Of a DNA stretch of 58,394 nt, positions 47,873 to 58,394 are shown piece after piece. This DNA is from Syncephalis plumigaleata. Its lineage: Eukaryota > Zoopagomycota > Zoopagomycetes > Zoopagales > Piptocephalidaceae. The notes under the pieces were generated by a model. The model searched no databases and had not been told where the DNA came from. It saw nothing but the letters and a program-made list of their open reading frames with translations. The stretch spans positions 1 to 58,394 of the forward strand of contig JAIXMF010000043.1 in assembly GCA_025201365.1 (NCBI GenBank), written 5' to 3'. Made by a program: the position numbers and the translations under genes. Each line of letters starts with the position of its first letter. Within the stretch, counting starts at the first letter, position 1.

Positions 47873-49774
47873 ATGAAGCAAAACAGTATTTATTGGCTTT
47901 TACATGCAAGCGCTCTCATTTTGTTGCCCATGGCAGCAGAAGCTTTCAATAGACAACAGTTGCTCTGCTTAGTTAACGGCCCTCGAGTTAAAGCCGGCCT
48001 CAAACCATTGCTCGAAGACAGCGTATTGAATTCGACCGCCGACCAGGTGTGCTCCACCCAGGCGAAATCACAGGCGAAAACACCACCTCCTAGTGATGAA
48101 GCACTATTAAGCGAGGTCAATCTGAATGGCTATCAGCAATGGGTGACCGTCGGACAAGCGGTTACAAGTGGAGCACGCAATGAGGCCGAGTGCGTCAAGA
48201 AATGGATGGCCGACGAGAAAACTCGTGCGCGACTCATGGATCCCAAGGTCACTCGATGGGGCGGCAGCGTTGTTTACAACAATGGCGTGGCCTACTGGAC
48301 AGCCATGGTTGGCGATAGTGGCGTGCCAGCCGAGGGCGATGTACCAGAATGTCCGGTGGGCGAGAACGTCGTCGTAGAGGGCGAGCCAGGCACGGGCACC
48401 AATACAACAACCGCTCCAAAGCCGGTCTCACCCGAACTCGTATCGGGCAATCCACTGGCCGATATGAAGGGAGCAGACTCGCCGGCACAAGTACAACCAG
48501 GCGGCGCGGAGGCTGATACCACGGGAGCTACACCGGTTCAACCTACCATACCAGGCAAAGCAGGCGCATCACCACCAACGACGCCATCAGCAGCACAAGC
48601 TGAGGAACCTACTGTATCGATATTGCCGGTGAATCCTAGTCCAGTATTGCCGAATGATATGGCATCTGGAGTAGCACCTTCGATGGGCGACAAATCAGCC
48701 ACTGAGCCCGCTGTTCCTTCATTGCCTGGATCTTCAGCGTCATCGCGGAACCCGGCAGGTCCGCCAACGGGCAACGCTCCTCCTACGCCATCATTGATTG
48801 ATGCGGCAGTGCCACCACCAGAGACGCAGCCTGGTTATAAATCTGCTCCTGGAATGATGCAAGAACAGCCTGCTGCTGCTTATGGTGCAAATTCACCGGA
48901 TAACGATGCCGGTGCTGTAGCATCATCTTCGGGCGGTAAGCCTGCCGGTAAACAAGCTGATGCCACAATCTCATTCAATGTGGATGAATCCATGTTAACA
49001 CCACCTAAAAATGCTGCTGGTCCATCCCAAGGTGCCACTGGTCCAAATGATGCAGGCATTCCATCTCAAGGTGCCATTGCTCCAAATAACGCAGCCATCC
49101 CACCTACCGCCGGTCCAAATGGAGCCACTGGTCCATCCCAAGGTACTAATGCTCCAAATGGTGCAGCTATTCCACCTACTGCCGGTCCAAGTGGTGTTAC
49201 TCCACCATCTTACGGAGCCACCGCTCCAACTGATGCCACTGGCTCATCTTACGGAGATACAGATTCACCTACTGCTGGTCCAACTGGTGCTACTGCTCCA
49301 TCTAAAGGTGCTACCGCCCCATCTAAAGGTGCCACTGGTCCAACTGATACTAAGACACCGCCAATCAATATTGATGATGATACAATGTATAACACTGGTG
49401 TTACCGCGCCAGCTGCTAACAAGACATCACCGGGATCAGCTGCTCCTTCTGCCGACGATAAAACACCAAAATCTACTGCTCCTTCTGCCGACGATAAAGC
49501 ATCAGAGCCTTCACCAAAATCTGGATCAAAATCAACATCACAAGTACCAGAAGGTGAATATCTCGACATCAATGAACCGATATTAAAGTCACCTAGCAAA
49601 CACAAGAAGAAGGGAGGCAAATACGCGGCATGCAAGGAGTTGCACGGCAAAGAGCGCAAGGAATGTCGAAAGCATACTCGCGAGGCCATCAAGGAAGCAA
49701 AGAAGAAGAGCAAGGAGGAAGAGAAGAGTGAACCAAAGGAAGAATATTCAGCATACGGTGCAGCCGCCTATTAG
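47873..49774 (+). CDS. Secreted CAP/SCP-like protein with a long low-complexity tail
   Basis: The 633-residue frame starts at ATG 47873 (MKQNSIYWLL); an earlier in-frame TTG is unlikely. A signal peptide ends near AEAF. Residues about 25-165 resemble a diverged CAP/SCP domain: a first helix with LVNGPRVKAGLKPL, CSTQAKSQA, then ECVKKWMADEKTRARLMDPKVTRWGG and AYWTAMVGD. CAP proteins are secreted and in fungi can bind sterols. A Pro/Ala/Ser/Gly-rich region of roughly 400 residues follows, with repeats built on GPNGATGPSQG and APSADDK, probably O-glycosylated stalk. The end is Lys/Glu-rich with two Cys (YAACKELHGKERKECRKH). No GPI signal is seen. Cell-wall or extracellular role inferred. Confidence 0.75.
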   Translation: MKQNSIYWLLHASALILLPMAAEAFNRQQLLCLVNGPRVKAGLKPLLEDSVLNSTADQVCSTQAKSQAKTPPPSDEALLSEVNLNGYQQWVTVGQAVTSGARNEAECVKKWMADEKTRARLMDPKVTRWGGSVVYNNGVAYWTAMVGDSGVPAEGDVPECPVGENVVVEGEPGTGTNTTTAPKPVSPELVSGNPLADMKGADSPAQVQPGGAEADTTGATPVQPTIPGKAGASPPTTPSAAQAEEPTVSILPVNPSPVLPNDMASGVAPSMGDKSATEPAVPSLPGSSASSRNPAGPPTGNAPPTPSLIDAAVPPPETQPGYKSAPGMMQEQPAAAYGANSPDNDAGAVASSSGGKPAGKQADATISFNVDESMLTPPKNAAGPSQGATGPNDAGIPSQGAIAPNNAAIPPTAGPNGATGPSQGTNAPNGAAIPPTAGPSGVTPPSYGATAPTDATGSSYGDTDSPTAGPTGATAPSKGATAPSKGATGPTDTKTPPINIDDDTMYNTGVTAPAANKTSPGSAAPSADDKTPKSTAPSADDKASEPSPKSGSKSTSQVPEGEYLDINEPILKSPSKHKKKGGKYAACKELHGKERKECRKHTREAIKEAKKKSKEEEKSEPKEEYSAYGAAAY

Positions 49775-50328
49775 TGATCCAATACTGACATAGTGCGATA
49801 ACTCCATTTGTTTCCAATAAATACTTTGCAATTAAGCTTTATTCATTTCTATGTTGTTCATCGATGCGATGTTGACGGCTAGTTTTAATCGCCGACTCGG
49901 TAGTAGCAATGAATGTTGACCGCTTTTATAATGATGGTTGTACCACACTAATGATTTGCTAGTTGTTCATCATCAATGCGTAAAAATTATAATAAGGTTT
50001 CATAACAAGCAGTATAGACTTGACTCTCTCTCACGTTTTTACATTTACGCACACACACACACACACACACACACAAATTCAATCATTTCATTCATTAACC
50101 CGCCATAAACAGCCAAGCACACAACCTTTCTTTACTCACTCACTCCCTTACTTGCCTACTTGTCTGCCATCATTGATTTGTCGTCTCACTCACTCTTCTC
50201 TTCTCTTCTCTCAGTCACCTTGTTCACTCCTAGTTACTCTGTCTTGTTCACGCTTACTCTTGCCTGTGTAATATCGGGTTCCGCACTCTAGATCCATTAG
50301 TATTTTTCTTCTCTTACTGCATTGCATC
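49775..50328. other. Intergenic region upstream of UBC6
   Basis: It contains AATAAA for the CAP-like gene (near 49818), a (CA)n run at about 50050-50075, and a CT-rich leader before ATG 50329. No gene is seen. Confidence 0.5.
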
Positions 50329-51675
50329 ATGGCTACCGCTGCTGCTCTACGACGTTTAACCAAGGAGTACATGTCTATTCGAGCGTCACCGCCCGATTAT
50401 CTTATTGCAAAACCCTTGGAACATGATATTCTAGAATGGTATGTACTATAGCGTGACAATAGTAGTGAATCAAGTCTAGCAGGGAGCATACACACTAGAG
50501 TAGTTCCCTTTAGAGAAAGATGTATCGCACTTGTTCTACTGCTACTTGTATAGATAAATGATATTGACTTCCTAACAACCAACCAACCAACCAACCAACA
50601 ACTATTGCTATTCTCGCCTTCTTTCTATTCATATAGGCACTATGTTCTAACTGGTCCTCCTGACACGCCTTATGTCGGTGGTGAATATCATGGTAAGTAT
50701 CTCGAGAGAGAGAAAGAAGGGGGGAGAACATATACATACAAGTGTACACGTACACACGTACATACCATACGTATACTGCTTGTTCAGAACCACTTGAACA
50801 TGTGCGTTATTTCATTGTAAATATACAGCCTATTGATATCCTTGTGCAACAGGTAAACTCGTTTTTCCACCAGAGTATCCATTTCGACCGCCGGCCATCT
50901 ACATGACTACACCTAATGGTAAGCTATACTTACTCACAAGCACATAGTATAATAATAACATAATATATATATATAATATAGGTCGCTTTCAAACCGGTAC
51001 TCGTCTCTGTCTTTCCATGAGTGATTTTCATCGTAAGTATCTCATTATATTATCTATATTTTATTAACTTATAATGAATGCCAATATCAAATAGCTGGCC
51101 ATTGGAATCCATCTTGGTCGGTGGCTACTATTCTTAATGGTCTTTTATCATTTATGGTCGGTGATGAAAGTACAACGGGTAGTGTGCATACATCAGATGC
51201 AGATAAACGCTGGCTATCCACCAAGTCACATGCATATAATCGAGCAAATCCCGTATTCCGTGAGGTATTCCCTGAGTTATGTCAGCCAGTAACCACATCT
51301 AGCATCGATGACACATTACACGCAGTAGACGATATACGCGATGGAAATAACACAATAGTAGATGCTGCAACATCCACTACAACGGGTGCCACTGTTCATA
51401 GTAATAATAACAATCATAGTAATAGCAATAGTAATAATAATAATATGTCAGAGATACGGATACGAGGTAGAAATACAGCTACTACTACCACTACCACTAC
51501 TACCAGTACTAATAGTATGACTAATGGTGTAAGCGTTAATCGACATCAAGCTCAACCAGTGGCTACAGGTGGCACACTCTTACCTAGTGGTGTAGAATCA
51601 TGGGGTAAATTTATACTACTAGTCGTTGTAGGTGTCTACCTAATAGCTGTCAAGTTAGCAGCGCGTGCCACGTAA
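50329..51675 (+). CDS. UBC6: UBC6, tail-anchored ER ubiquitin-conjugating enzyme
   Basis: Exons 50329-50438, 50637-50692, 50853-50918, 50982-51032 and 51095-51675 join in frame to 287 residues. The UBC fold starts ALRRLTKEYMSIRASPPDY, continues WHYVLTGPPDTPYVGGEYHG and PPEYPFRPPAIYM, and has the active Cys in TGTRLCLSMSDFHP at residue 87, the same number as in yeast Ubc6. A disordered middle with Asn and Thr runs follows. One C-terminal membrane helix (ILLVVVGVYLIAVKLAA) anchors the protein in the ER membrane. UBC6/UBE2J enzymes work in ER-associated degradation. The first two introns (198 and 160 nt) are longer than is usual here and hold CCAACC repeats and purine-rich runs. Confidence 0.95.
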
Positions 51676-52096
51676 TGATGAAGGACATCTCGCCATCTAT
51701 CTATCTCCCTCTCCTTCTATTTAATAATAGTTCTTATAGAATGGATAGGATTACTCTAGATGCTATCCTTCTACTAGATCTGTTATTATAACTATTATTG
51801 AATTATTTTCTATTGTGTTTATGTTGTGTCATTTGAATCCGCTTTTGTGTGTTATGCTCTCTCTCTTTTTACTTTAGCTTTTCTTGGCTCGTTCCATTGT
51901 GATAATAGCGGCATTCATAATGAGAACTATCGCATCTTGACAATCAATACTAATATTGCTATTATTGTCATCAATACTACTATTACTATTACTATTACAA
52001 CAATATTGATTATATATGTCTAATAATTGATTTCTATCATTTATATATTATTAGTTGAATGAGATATTCCTTCTTTACTTGTATACAGAACAATAT
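51676..52096. other. Region between converging UBC6 and DIA2
   Basis: It is AT-rich with TACTATTACTATTAC-type repeats near 51965-52005. It serves as two 3' flanks. No gene is seen. Confidence 0.5.
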
Positions 52097-54193
52097 TTAA
52101 ATGTCTGAGAATCCATATACAACAGTAGCAGGTGATTTTAAAACATTACGTAATCGATCACTGCTTATACGATTTACATTCTGGCAATTATACAAAGAGA
52201 TCCATTGCAACTGGTAAGGAAATGACGATGAGTGTTGCTCGAGTGTCTCCACCAATTGTTCAATACCATTGCTAGTGACACGAGGACAAGCACTTAAATC
52301 GAGATGTGACAATGAATGACGACATACTGCATCTGGTGTGAATAGTTGGAGTATGCCCTGATTTGAAATACTTGGATTAGCGTGTAGTGACAAATCTTGT
52401 AAATGATACGCTTCCGTAGAAATAGTCAATAATAATGCATCGGTAATGCGTGGACACTGTCCAACATGTAGATGTTCTAGCAAGGGACACATTGAAACAA
52501 TAGTGGCAACCATTGTATCTGATAGATCAGGTAAACGATTAAGCGATACAGATTGTAGAGTGGTATGCCACGCAGAAATCATATCCGAGAGTATATCATT
52601 GGATAGAGCAGTACTCGAGGAGAGATCAATACTACTAAGTGGTAAAGATGGTGTCGTTGTCCTCAGTGTATTCGAGAGGGTAGCAATGGCCGTGCTAGTA
52701 GAAGCGATTGATCCGCGTGTCTGATGAATACCCGGTAATCTTAGTGTAGTTAATTCCGTCAGTTCACATAAACTAATGAGACATCGGATAGTGAGTGTGG
52801 TGGCTGTAGTAGCATTAAATGCGGTTGATCGAGCAGCCTGCAGGGAAAGTGGTGGTATATCAAGTGTTTGTAAACGAGGAAATCCCCTAGCTATCCATGC
52901 TATACTCTGATCACCCATGAAGGTGCAATCTATTAGGCGTAGTGTGGTGAGTACACTCCCATGGGCACTATCCAATAACATGGAGGCAATCGATTGGGCC
53001 GTCTCAAGTCGAAGTAAACGCGGGCAGTGTGACCAGGCATGACGAGCCCAATTACCATAGGCGTGCAGTATGAGTTCTTCGAGTTTCGGCCCGATTACCT
53101 GTAGAGCAGCGATGAAACTCTCCTCTGATATTTTAGCGGAGGGTGTCAATTCTAAATGGCGTAATCCGCCATAACCACTCATATGTCTGGCGAGTGAACG
53201 TAGTACACCACTCGATAGTTGTGGTGATCTCGGTAAACGTAGGGTGACCAGTCGATGTCTACATTGTGAGATAGCCAACTCCACCTGATGATTCTGAAGA
53301 GGGCGTGTAGTCGATCGAGATGTAGCTGTATTAGTGCGTAGATCAATCGTAGTCCAAAAGGCAGGTGTTGTCTTGATAATACGATGCCATAATGTACACA
53401 CTCGCATGCAACATATACGCTGATTAGTAGGGAGATAGCGTAGAATAAGTAATTGTAATTCAATAGGTAGTTTCTGTGTTAGATCAACCGATAATGATGC
53501 AGACTAGTGTATATAAACATAGTTAATAATATAGTTACACTAAATGATCTATTGTTACTCTTACTTGCTGCTTAGAGGTCAGTATTTGCTTATACAGTTT
53601 ATCAGCTACGCTAATTAGCTTCTACTTTGCATGTTAATTGTCATCGATATACATCTATGTATATATATATAGGATGAGCCATTTACTTACGGGACGCCAT
53701 GTATCATCAATTGCTACGGCATTCAAACCAGCCTCATATACTTGATGTGCCATATCAAGTCGATTCGATAGTTGGAAACACTTGCCCACTCGTAGATATC
53801 CCTATATAGATGAACAGTTACTAGTCTTAGTGTCATTCCATCATACACCTTATGACAACATAGTTACCATAGCTCGATTGGGTGCCATCGATATCATAGT
53901 TTGTCCTTCTCGCACCGCCTCCTTAATATTATCAAGTTTCTCGAGAGTAGCCGCTCGTTGATCACGTAATGTCAGTAAATGAGGATCTAAAGCAATACAC
54001 TAAATAGTAATCAGCGAGTGTTATTACTCTATCACAATATTGATTAGCTACTTACTTTGTCAAACGCCTTTAGTGCAGCAATATATTTCTGTTGTTTGAA
54101 TAGTGTTATTGCTTCATTACGATAACGCTGAAGCTGATCACTCGATACTGTATCAGACTTTAGTCGTTTTAAAGGTCGTTGAGGTTGATTCAT
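52097..54193 (-). CDS. Dia2/Pof3-type TPR, F-box and LRR protein
   Basis: Exons 54056-54193, 53868-53999, 53691-53801 and 52097-53503 (minus) join in frame to 595 residues. The N-terminal part is TPR-like (YRNEAITLFKQQKYIAALKAFDK, then LGYLRVGKCFQLSNRLDMA-type helices). An F-box begins exon 4 (KLPIELQLLILRYLP, VCTLWHRI). Leucine-rich repeats fill the rest (LRHLELTPSAKI, LEHLHVGQCPRITDALL, LSHLDLSACPRVTSNGI). This order is that of budding-yeast Dia2 and fission-yeast Pof3, SCF subunits that sit at replication forks and help disassemble the CMG helicase. Identity is inferred from domain order. Intron 3 (187 nt) is long for this window. Confidence 0.88.
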
Positions 54194-54423
54194 ATTAATA
54201 TTATAGTAAGCAGATAAAGAAAAAAGAGATCATGTTAGTGAAACGCGCTTTTATTTCAAAATAGCGCTGTAATAATAAACACGTTATGCTGTCCATTTTA
54301 CTCTTTTCCTCCTTAAGTCATAGTAGTTGTATTTTCCTCTTTTTTCTTCACTATTATACCATTTTGAATACACTAGCTATCTTGTATTTGTTTAATCTAT
54401 ACTATTATTAATACATAGTTCCT
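54194..54423. promoter_or_regulatory. Shared divergent promoter of DIA2-like and DNA2 genes
   Basis: Only 230 bp separate the two ATGs. An ACGCGC lies at 54243-54248, one base from the MBF core ACGCGT. ACGCGT itself occurs at the end of DNA2 exon 1 (54475-54480). Both genes act at replication forks, so joint cell-cycle control is plausible but not shown. Confidence 0.45.
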
Positions 54424-57400
54424 ATGAGTACTGAACAAACGAATGAGTGGTCAGACACTATGCCAACTGAAGATACGCGTAAGTGTATTGACACGCGAGT
54501 AATATAGATAGATACGTGATTATTGACGTGATTATTATTACTAGATACACTGGATGATGGTTTATCTGGCATAGAGGAGATAGCGCCGAAAACACCACGT
54601 AAAACACGTAAGAACAACGAAGTGTACTGGTTAGCATCACCGCCAGCACTTGCTCTAAAGCGTATGGTTGATGCCAATACAAAGAGTGGCACATCCAATA
54701 TCGATGTCAATGAAGTGGTTGGCTGGATTCGTAGTAAGCGGGTAGGTTCCATCTATTTTATAGAGAAGCAATAAGATGACTAACACGATATATTCATTCA
54801 ACAATTAGGCATTATCAGATGCCAATAAAGATTCGCCTACAGATGGCTCAATCGAATCAACGAGGATACCCACAAAGAGTCCAAGTTGGGAGAGATTATC
54901 ATTGAGTTCACCAACATCAGCAACAGGTGCAGCATCATCATCACCACTACAACACGTTAATGATGTGAAACGTAGTAGACATTACTCACCTACAGGTGTT
55001 GAACAGATGCTTCATCTCATTGATAGAGCAGAGAAACGTGATACAAGTAAAGAAATAGAAGCAACATCATCAACAACAACACCATCATGGGTACAGTTGT
55101 CACCATCTATCTCTAGAACACGCAAAGAGAATGTTGTAGATGAATTACTAAATGGTGATCTACTATTCCTAGATGATGAACTATTACTAAGTGAAGATAG
55201 TAATGATAATCATGATAACGATGACATTGAGTCATTGAGTAATACTGCTGTTGCTATAGCATCTACTACTACTACTACTACTACTACTACAGAATCACTA
55301 GTTGACAGTCATACTACAACGGCTGTTTCAACAGAACAATCATCAAAGATATCATTAGCAGATTCAGATCTACATGAGATTGAAGATATCATATCTATAG
55401 TAAATGAAGAGAATCTATTAGATGATCTATTAGTATCAGATGACATTATTAATGAGGTTAATGAACAAGAAGATACTAATAATCCACTCTTGCATGATAT
55501 TGACTTCTCACAATGGTCAGATGAAGGAGATACTAAATCTGAAGATAATGAACTATTTGATGAATCTATCGTAGATCAACATAAGGTAGGTGATCCATTC
55601 ATAGAGTGTAGTAGTATTCAATCATTAATATACTTAGTCTATTGATCTATAGTTTCTACGAGGCATTATAGAGAAATGTCATGAACAAATGTATTATAAT
55701 TCACGAGGACAACTAGGACGAGAAAAGGTAATCTATTTACTAATGTATAATGATAATGCTAATATATGTATATATTAGGTATTACGTATCAAGTGTACTA
55801 CATTAACAATCACTCTATATATTCATTTGCGAGATGACTGGTTTAATACACCCATTCAACAAAGTAATTATCTAACAGATTGTTACTATGAGTAGTCATA
55901 CTAATATTGATGACATTATTAGATACTTATATACATTATAAGGGCAGTATTGATCAACATCGAGTAGGCATTGTTGATAATGAACATGACAATGTAATCA
56001 TCATTCATCCTGATCTACTATTATCCAATACTCAGTTATCCGATAGCTTCTTATGTCAACGACGAGCAGTATTACAGGCACGAATACGTGCTAGTGGTGA
56101 AGCTAATGCGGCAATGACCTATGGTCTAATGCTACATGAACTGCTACAACGTGTACTACAAAGTGGCGACTATAGCGAGGAAGCATTACGTGATCATATA
56201 CGAACATTAATACAAATGAATCTTGAATCACTCTACTTTGTGGAAGAGAATGAGATGACAGCAGAGAATTACTTGGTTGAAATGATACCCAATCTACAAC
56301 ATTGGATGAATTCATTCTATCATGATGAAGTAAGTGAATATAATAGCTTGAATGTAATGACCATTATTAATATACTTAGTAATTATTAGCCAAGAGAAAC
56401 TGTCGAGTCAATGAATGCAAGTCATGAGATACAGTTATCCATTAATCGAGTATTAGCCATTGAAGAAGGCATATGGTCACCTACTTATGGTATTAAGGGT
56501 ATGATTGATGCATCATTGGAGATCACTTATCATTCATTGCATGAACAACAACAACAACCACCGATCAATCATGTATCTATCGTGCCACTTGAAGTAAAGA
56601 CCGGTAGAGCTAGTAATTATGTGGCACATCAAGCACAAACCTTACTTTACACACTATTAATGAGTGATCGTTACAGTAAGTGATAGCATTATTCTATACC
56701 ATTATAGTAGAGTAGAGTAATAATAATAGATATATTGAGTAGATCAACCTATTACATCTGGTTTATTGTATTACCTAAAGAGTGGCACTACTAAATGGAT
56801 GTCTGTGAAACATCAAGAAATACGATCCATTATTATTAGTCGTAATGATCTAGCTAGTTATATGGTGAACAATAAGCGATTGCCTAATGTACAGCGTAAC
56901 ATGTACAAGTGTCAACGTTGTTTTGCTGTGGATGCATGTGCCATTTATCATAAGGTAATTAGTGCTAGATATTAGATATAAAGCTAACGAATGATTGGAT
57001 AGGCATTAGAGAATGGTACAGAAGATAGTTTCGGTGTAGGTTACGTATTCGATGAACGTACTGAACATTTGACACACGTACAAGCTGAATTCCTACGTCA
57101 TTGGGATCGACTCATTACAATGGAGGAACAAGAGATGAATCGATTCAAAGGTGAAATCTGGTCCATGTCGAGTAAGCAACGTGAATCCACTGGACGGTAA
57201 GTATAGTGTAGTATACTATTAGAGAACAATGTTATAACTCATACTATTACTATTCTCCATTAGATGTATAGGACAATACATGTGGATACATCATTCGAGT
57301 CGAAAGAGTTCATTAAATCTGATATACGAGATAAAATGGGAAGATATCGATATCGATTTATACGTGCCACTATTACATCTAGTATGGATGACACAGACAC

Positions 57401-58394
57401 GAATGGATCCACTCGATCATTTCTATCCTCACACATTACAGTCGGTGATCCTGTTGTGATATCAACAGAAGATGGACAGATTGCCGTAGCTATTGGATTG
57501 TACTTGATATGAATGAACACAAGTAGTAGTTGGTATTGATAGACCATTGAAGACACACTATCAATTGATTGTACATGATGATCTAGTAATCATCTACCAC
57601 TTGTACAATATCGACTTGATAAAGATGAATTATCTAGTGGTATGGCACTCATACGTAATAATCTCATTAATCTATTCACAAATCGGAGGTGATCATCGAA
57701 GACGTGCACTCATTGTGGATCTAGCAATGCCTACATTCAATAACATTGATGATATTGGTATTGATTCTACTACTGATAGTTTGAATGTTGATCAACAAGC
57801 AGCTATAAAGAAAGTGTTATCAGGTAAGATGATTGTAATTACTATATATATATATATATATGTATGTATACTGATTACATTGTATTATAGCCGATGATTA
57901 TGCTTTGTTATTGGGTATGCCAGGATCTGGTAAGACGACTACCATCGTTGAACTTATACGTGTCTTGGTGGGTAGAGGTAAACGTGTACTCGTCACTTCC
58001 TACACTCATTCAGCCGTGGATAATATACTACTCAAATTGAAATGTACACATGCCTCTACTATTGTACGTCTTGGTAATATGGATAAGGTAATAACTAGGA
58101 AAGGTATGATTAGTCAATGATGCATCAATCCAACTAACAATATGATATAGATCAATAAGGATGTATATGATTTGACACCCAACTATGATGGATCTCTATC
58201 GAGTGTCAATGCCTATGCACACTACTATGCTAGTAAGCGTATATTCGCTACTACTTGTCTTGGTATACATCAGTAAGTGTATTCTATGTATCTATTAATC
58301 ATTTCACTCACGCTATTGATAATAATGATGAATAATAGTCCCGTATTGAGTAGACATGAATTCGATTATTGCATTGTAGATGAAGCATCCCAAT
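54424..58394 (+). CDS. DNA2: DNA2 nuclease/helicase, 3' end beyond the window
   Basis: Mapped exons: 54424-54478, 54545-54741, 54809-55585, 55653-55727, 55779-55863, 55923-56329, 56390-56675, 56743-56954, 57003-57196, 57272-about 57823, 57891-58087, 58151-58272, 58339-58394+. A disordered acidic N-terminus is followed by the Fe-S nuclease: first Cys in FLCQRRAVLQAR, LMLHELLQRVL, DASLEITY and VPLEVKTGR, closing cysteines CQRCFAVDAC. The helicase has Walker A GMPGSGKTTT and DEAS at the end. Dna2 trims flaps and resects breaks. In 57480-57700 family motifs (GIDRPL, YRLDKDELSSGMALIRNN, GGDHRRRALIVDL) lie in different frames with no fitting introns, meaning about four one-base slips, all of them apparent losses. 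Long-read errors or real damage could explain this. Confidence 0.92.

Overview
The window reads as nuclear DNA of a fungus, most likely an early-diverging (zygomycete-grade) lineage. The genes are fungal in kind: a Dia2/Pof3-type TPR + F-box + LRR protein, UBC6, PER1, an ALE1-type MBOAT acyltransferase, an Hsp31-type DJ-1 protein, SPT3, RAD51, DNA2 and a PPR protein. Introns are short (about 50-90 nt), and many use GC-AG borders. I cannot name the species from sequence alone.

Layout. 1-3220: the end of an unknown gene, an F-box-like gene, and tRNA-Met and tRNA-Leu facing each other. 3300-7670: a retroposon nest holding three copies of one tRNA-derived SINE, two 5'-truncated LINEs and two short LINE tails; three of these were inserted one after another into the same 15-18 bp target. 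7800-9611: a tiny secreted peptide gene between diverged direct repeats, then a secreted kinase-like gene. 11094-16152: a whole-looking Ty3/gypsy chromovirus with apparently identical LTRs. 16158-20790: a long pyrimidine-rich leader and a bHLH regulator. 21703-22243: a small Tc1/mariner-like element (TA duplication, inverted ends) carrying a remnant that looks like the C-terminus of a Fanzor/TnpB protein. 22843-30470: a PPR gene, a Bin3 RNA methyltransferase, an N-acetyltransferase whose last exon is cut by a solo LTR, and SPT3.

30827-46868 is the most striking part. A PhyH-type dioxygenase and RAD51 are followed by an ABCC transporter, an Hsp31/DJ-1 gene, an MBOAT acyltransferase and PER1. 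Then a second RAD51 appears in opposite orientation inside a 2.27-kb inverted repeat (31720-33988 and 44594-46868). Both RAD51 copies are intact, and the three exonic differences I found are all silent. The ABCC transporter is full length, but both of its nucleotide-binding domains have lost key residues.

47873-58394: a secreted CAP/SCP-like protein with a low-complexity tail, UBC6, and DIA2 and DNA2 head to head on a 230-bp shared promoter. DNA2 runs off the window end.

How the genes relate: RAD51 (two copies), DNA2 and DIA2/POF3 all belong to replication and recombination repair. UBC6 and PER1 act at the ER, and the MBOAT acyltransferase acts in ER lipid remodelling. Exon maps below were made by hand from splice borders, reading phase and family knowledge. 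They close in frame for every multi-exon gene except SPT3 (one junction) and DNA2 (one region).
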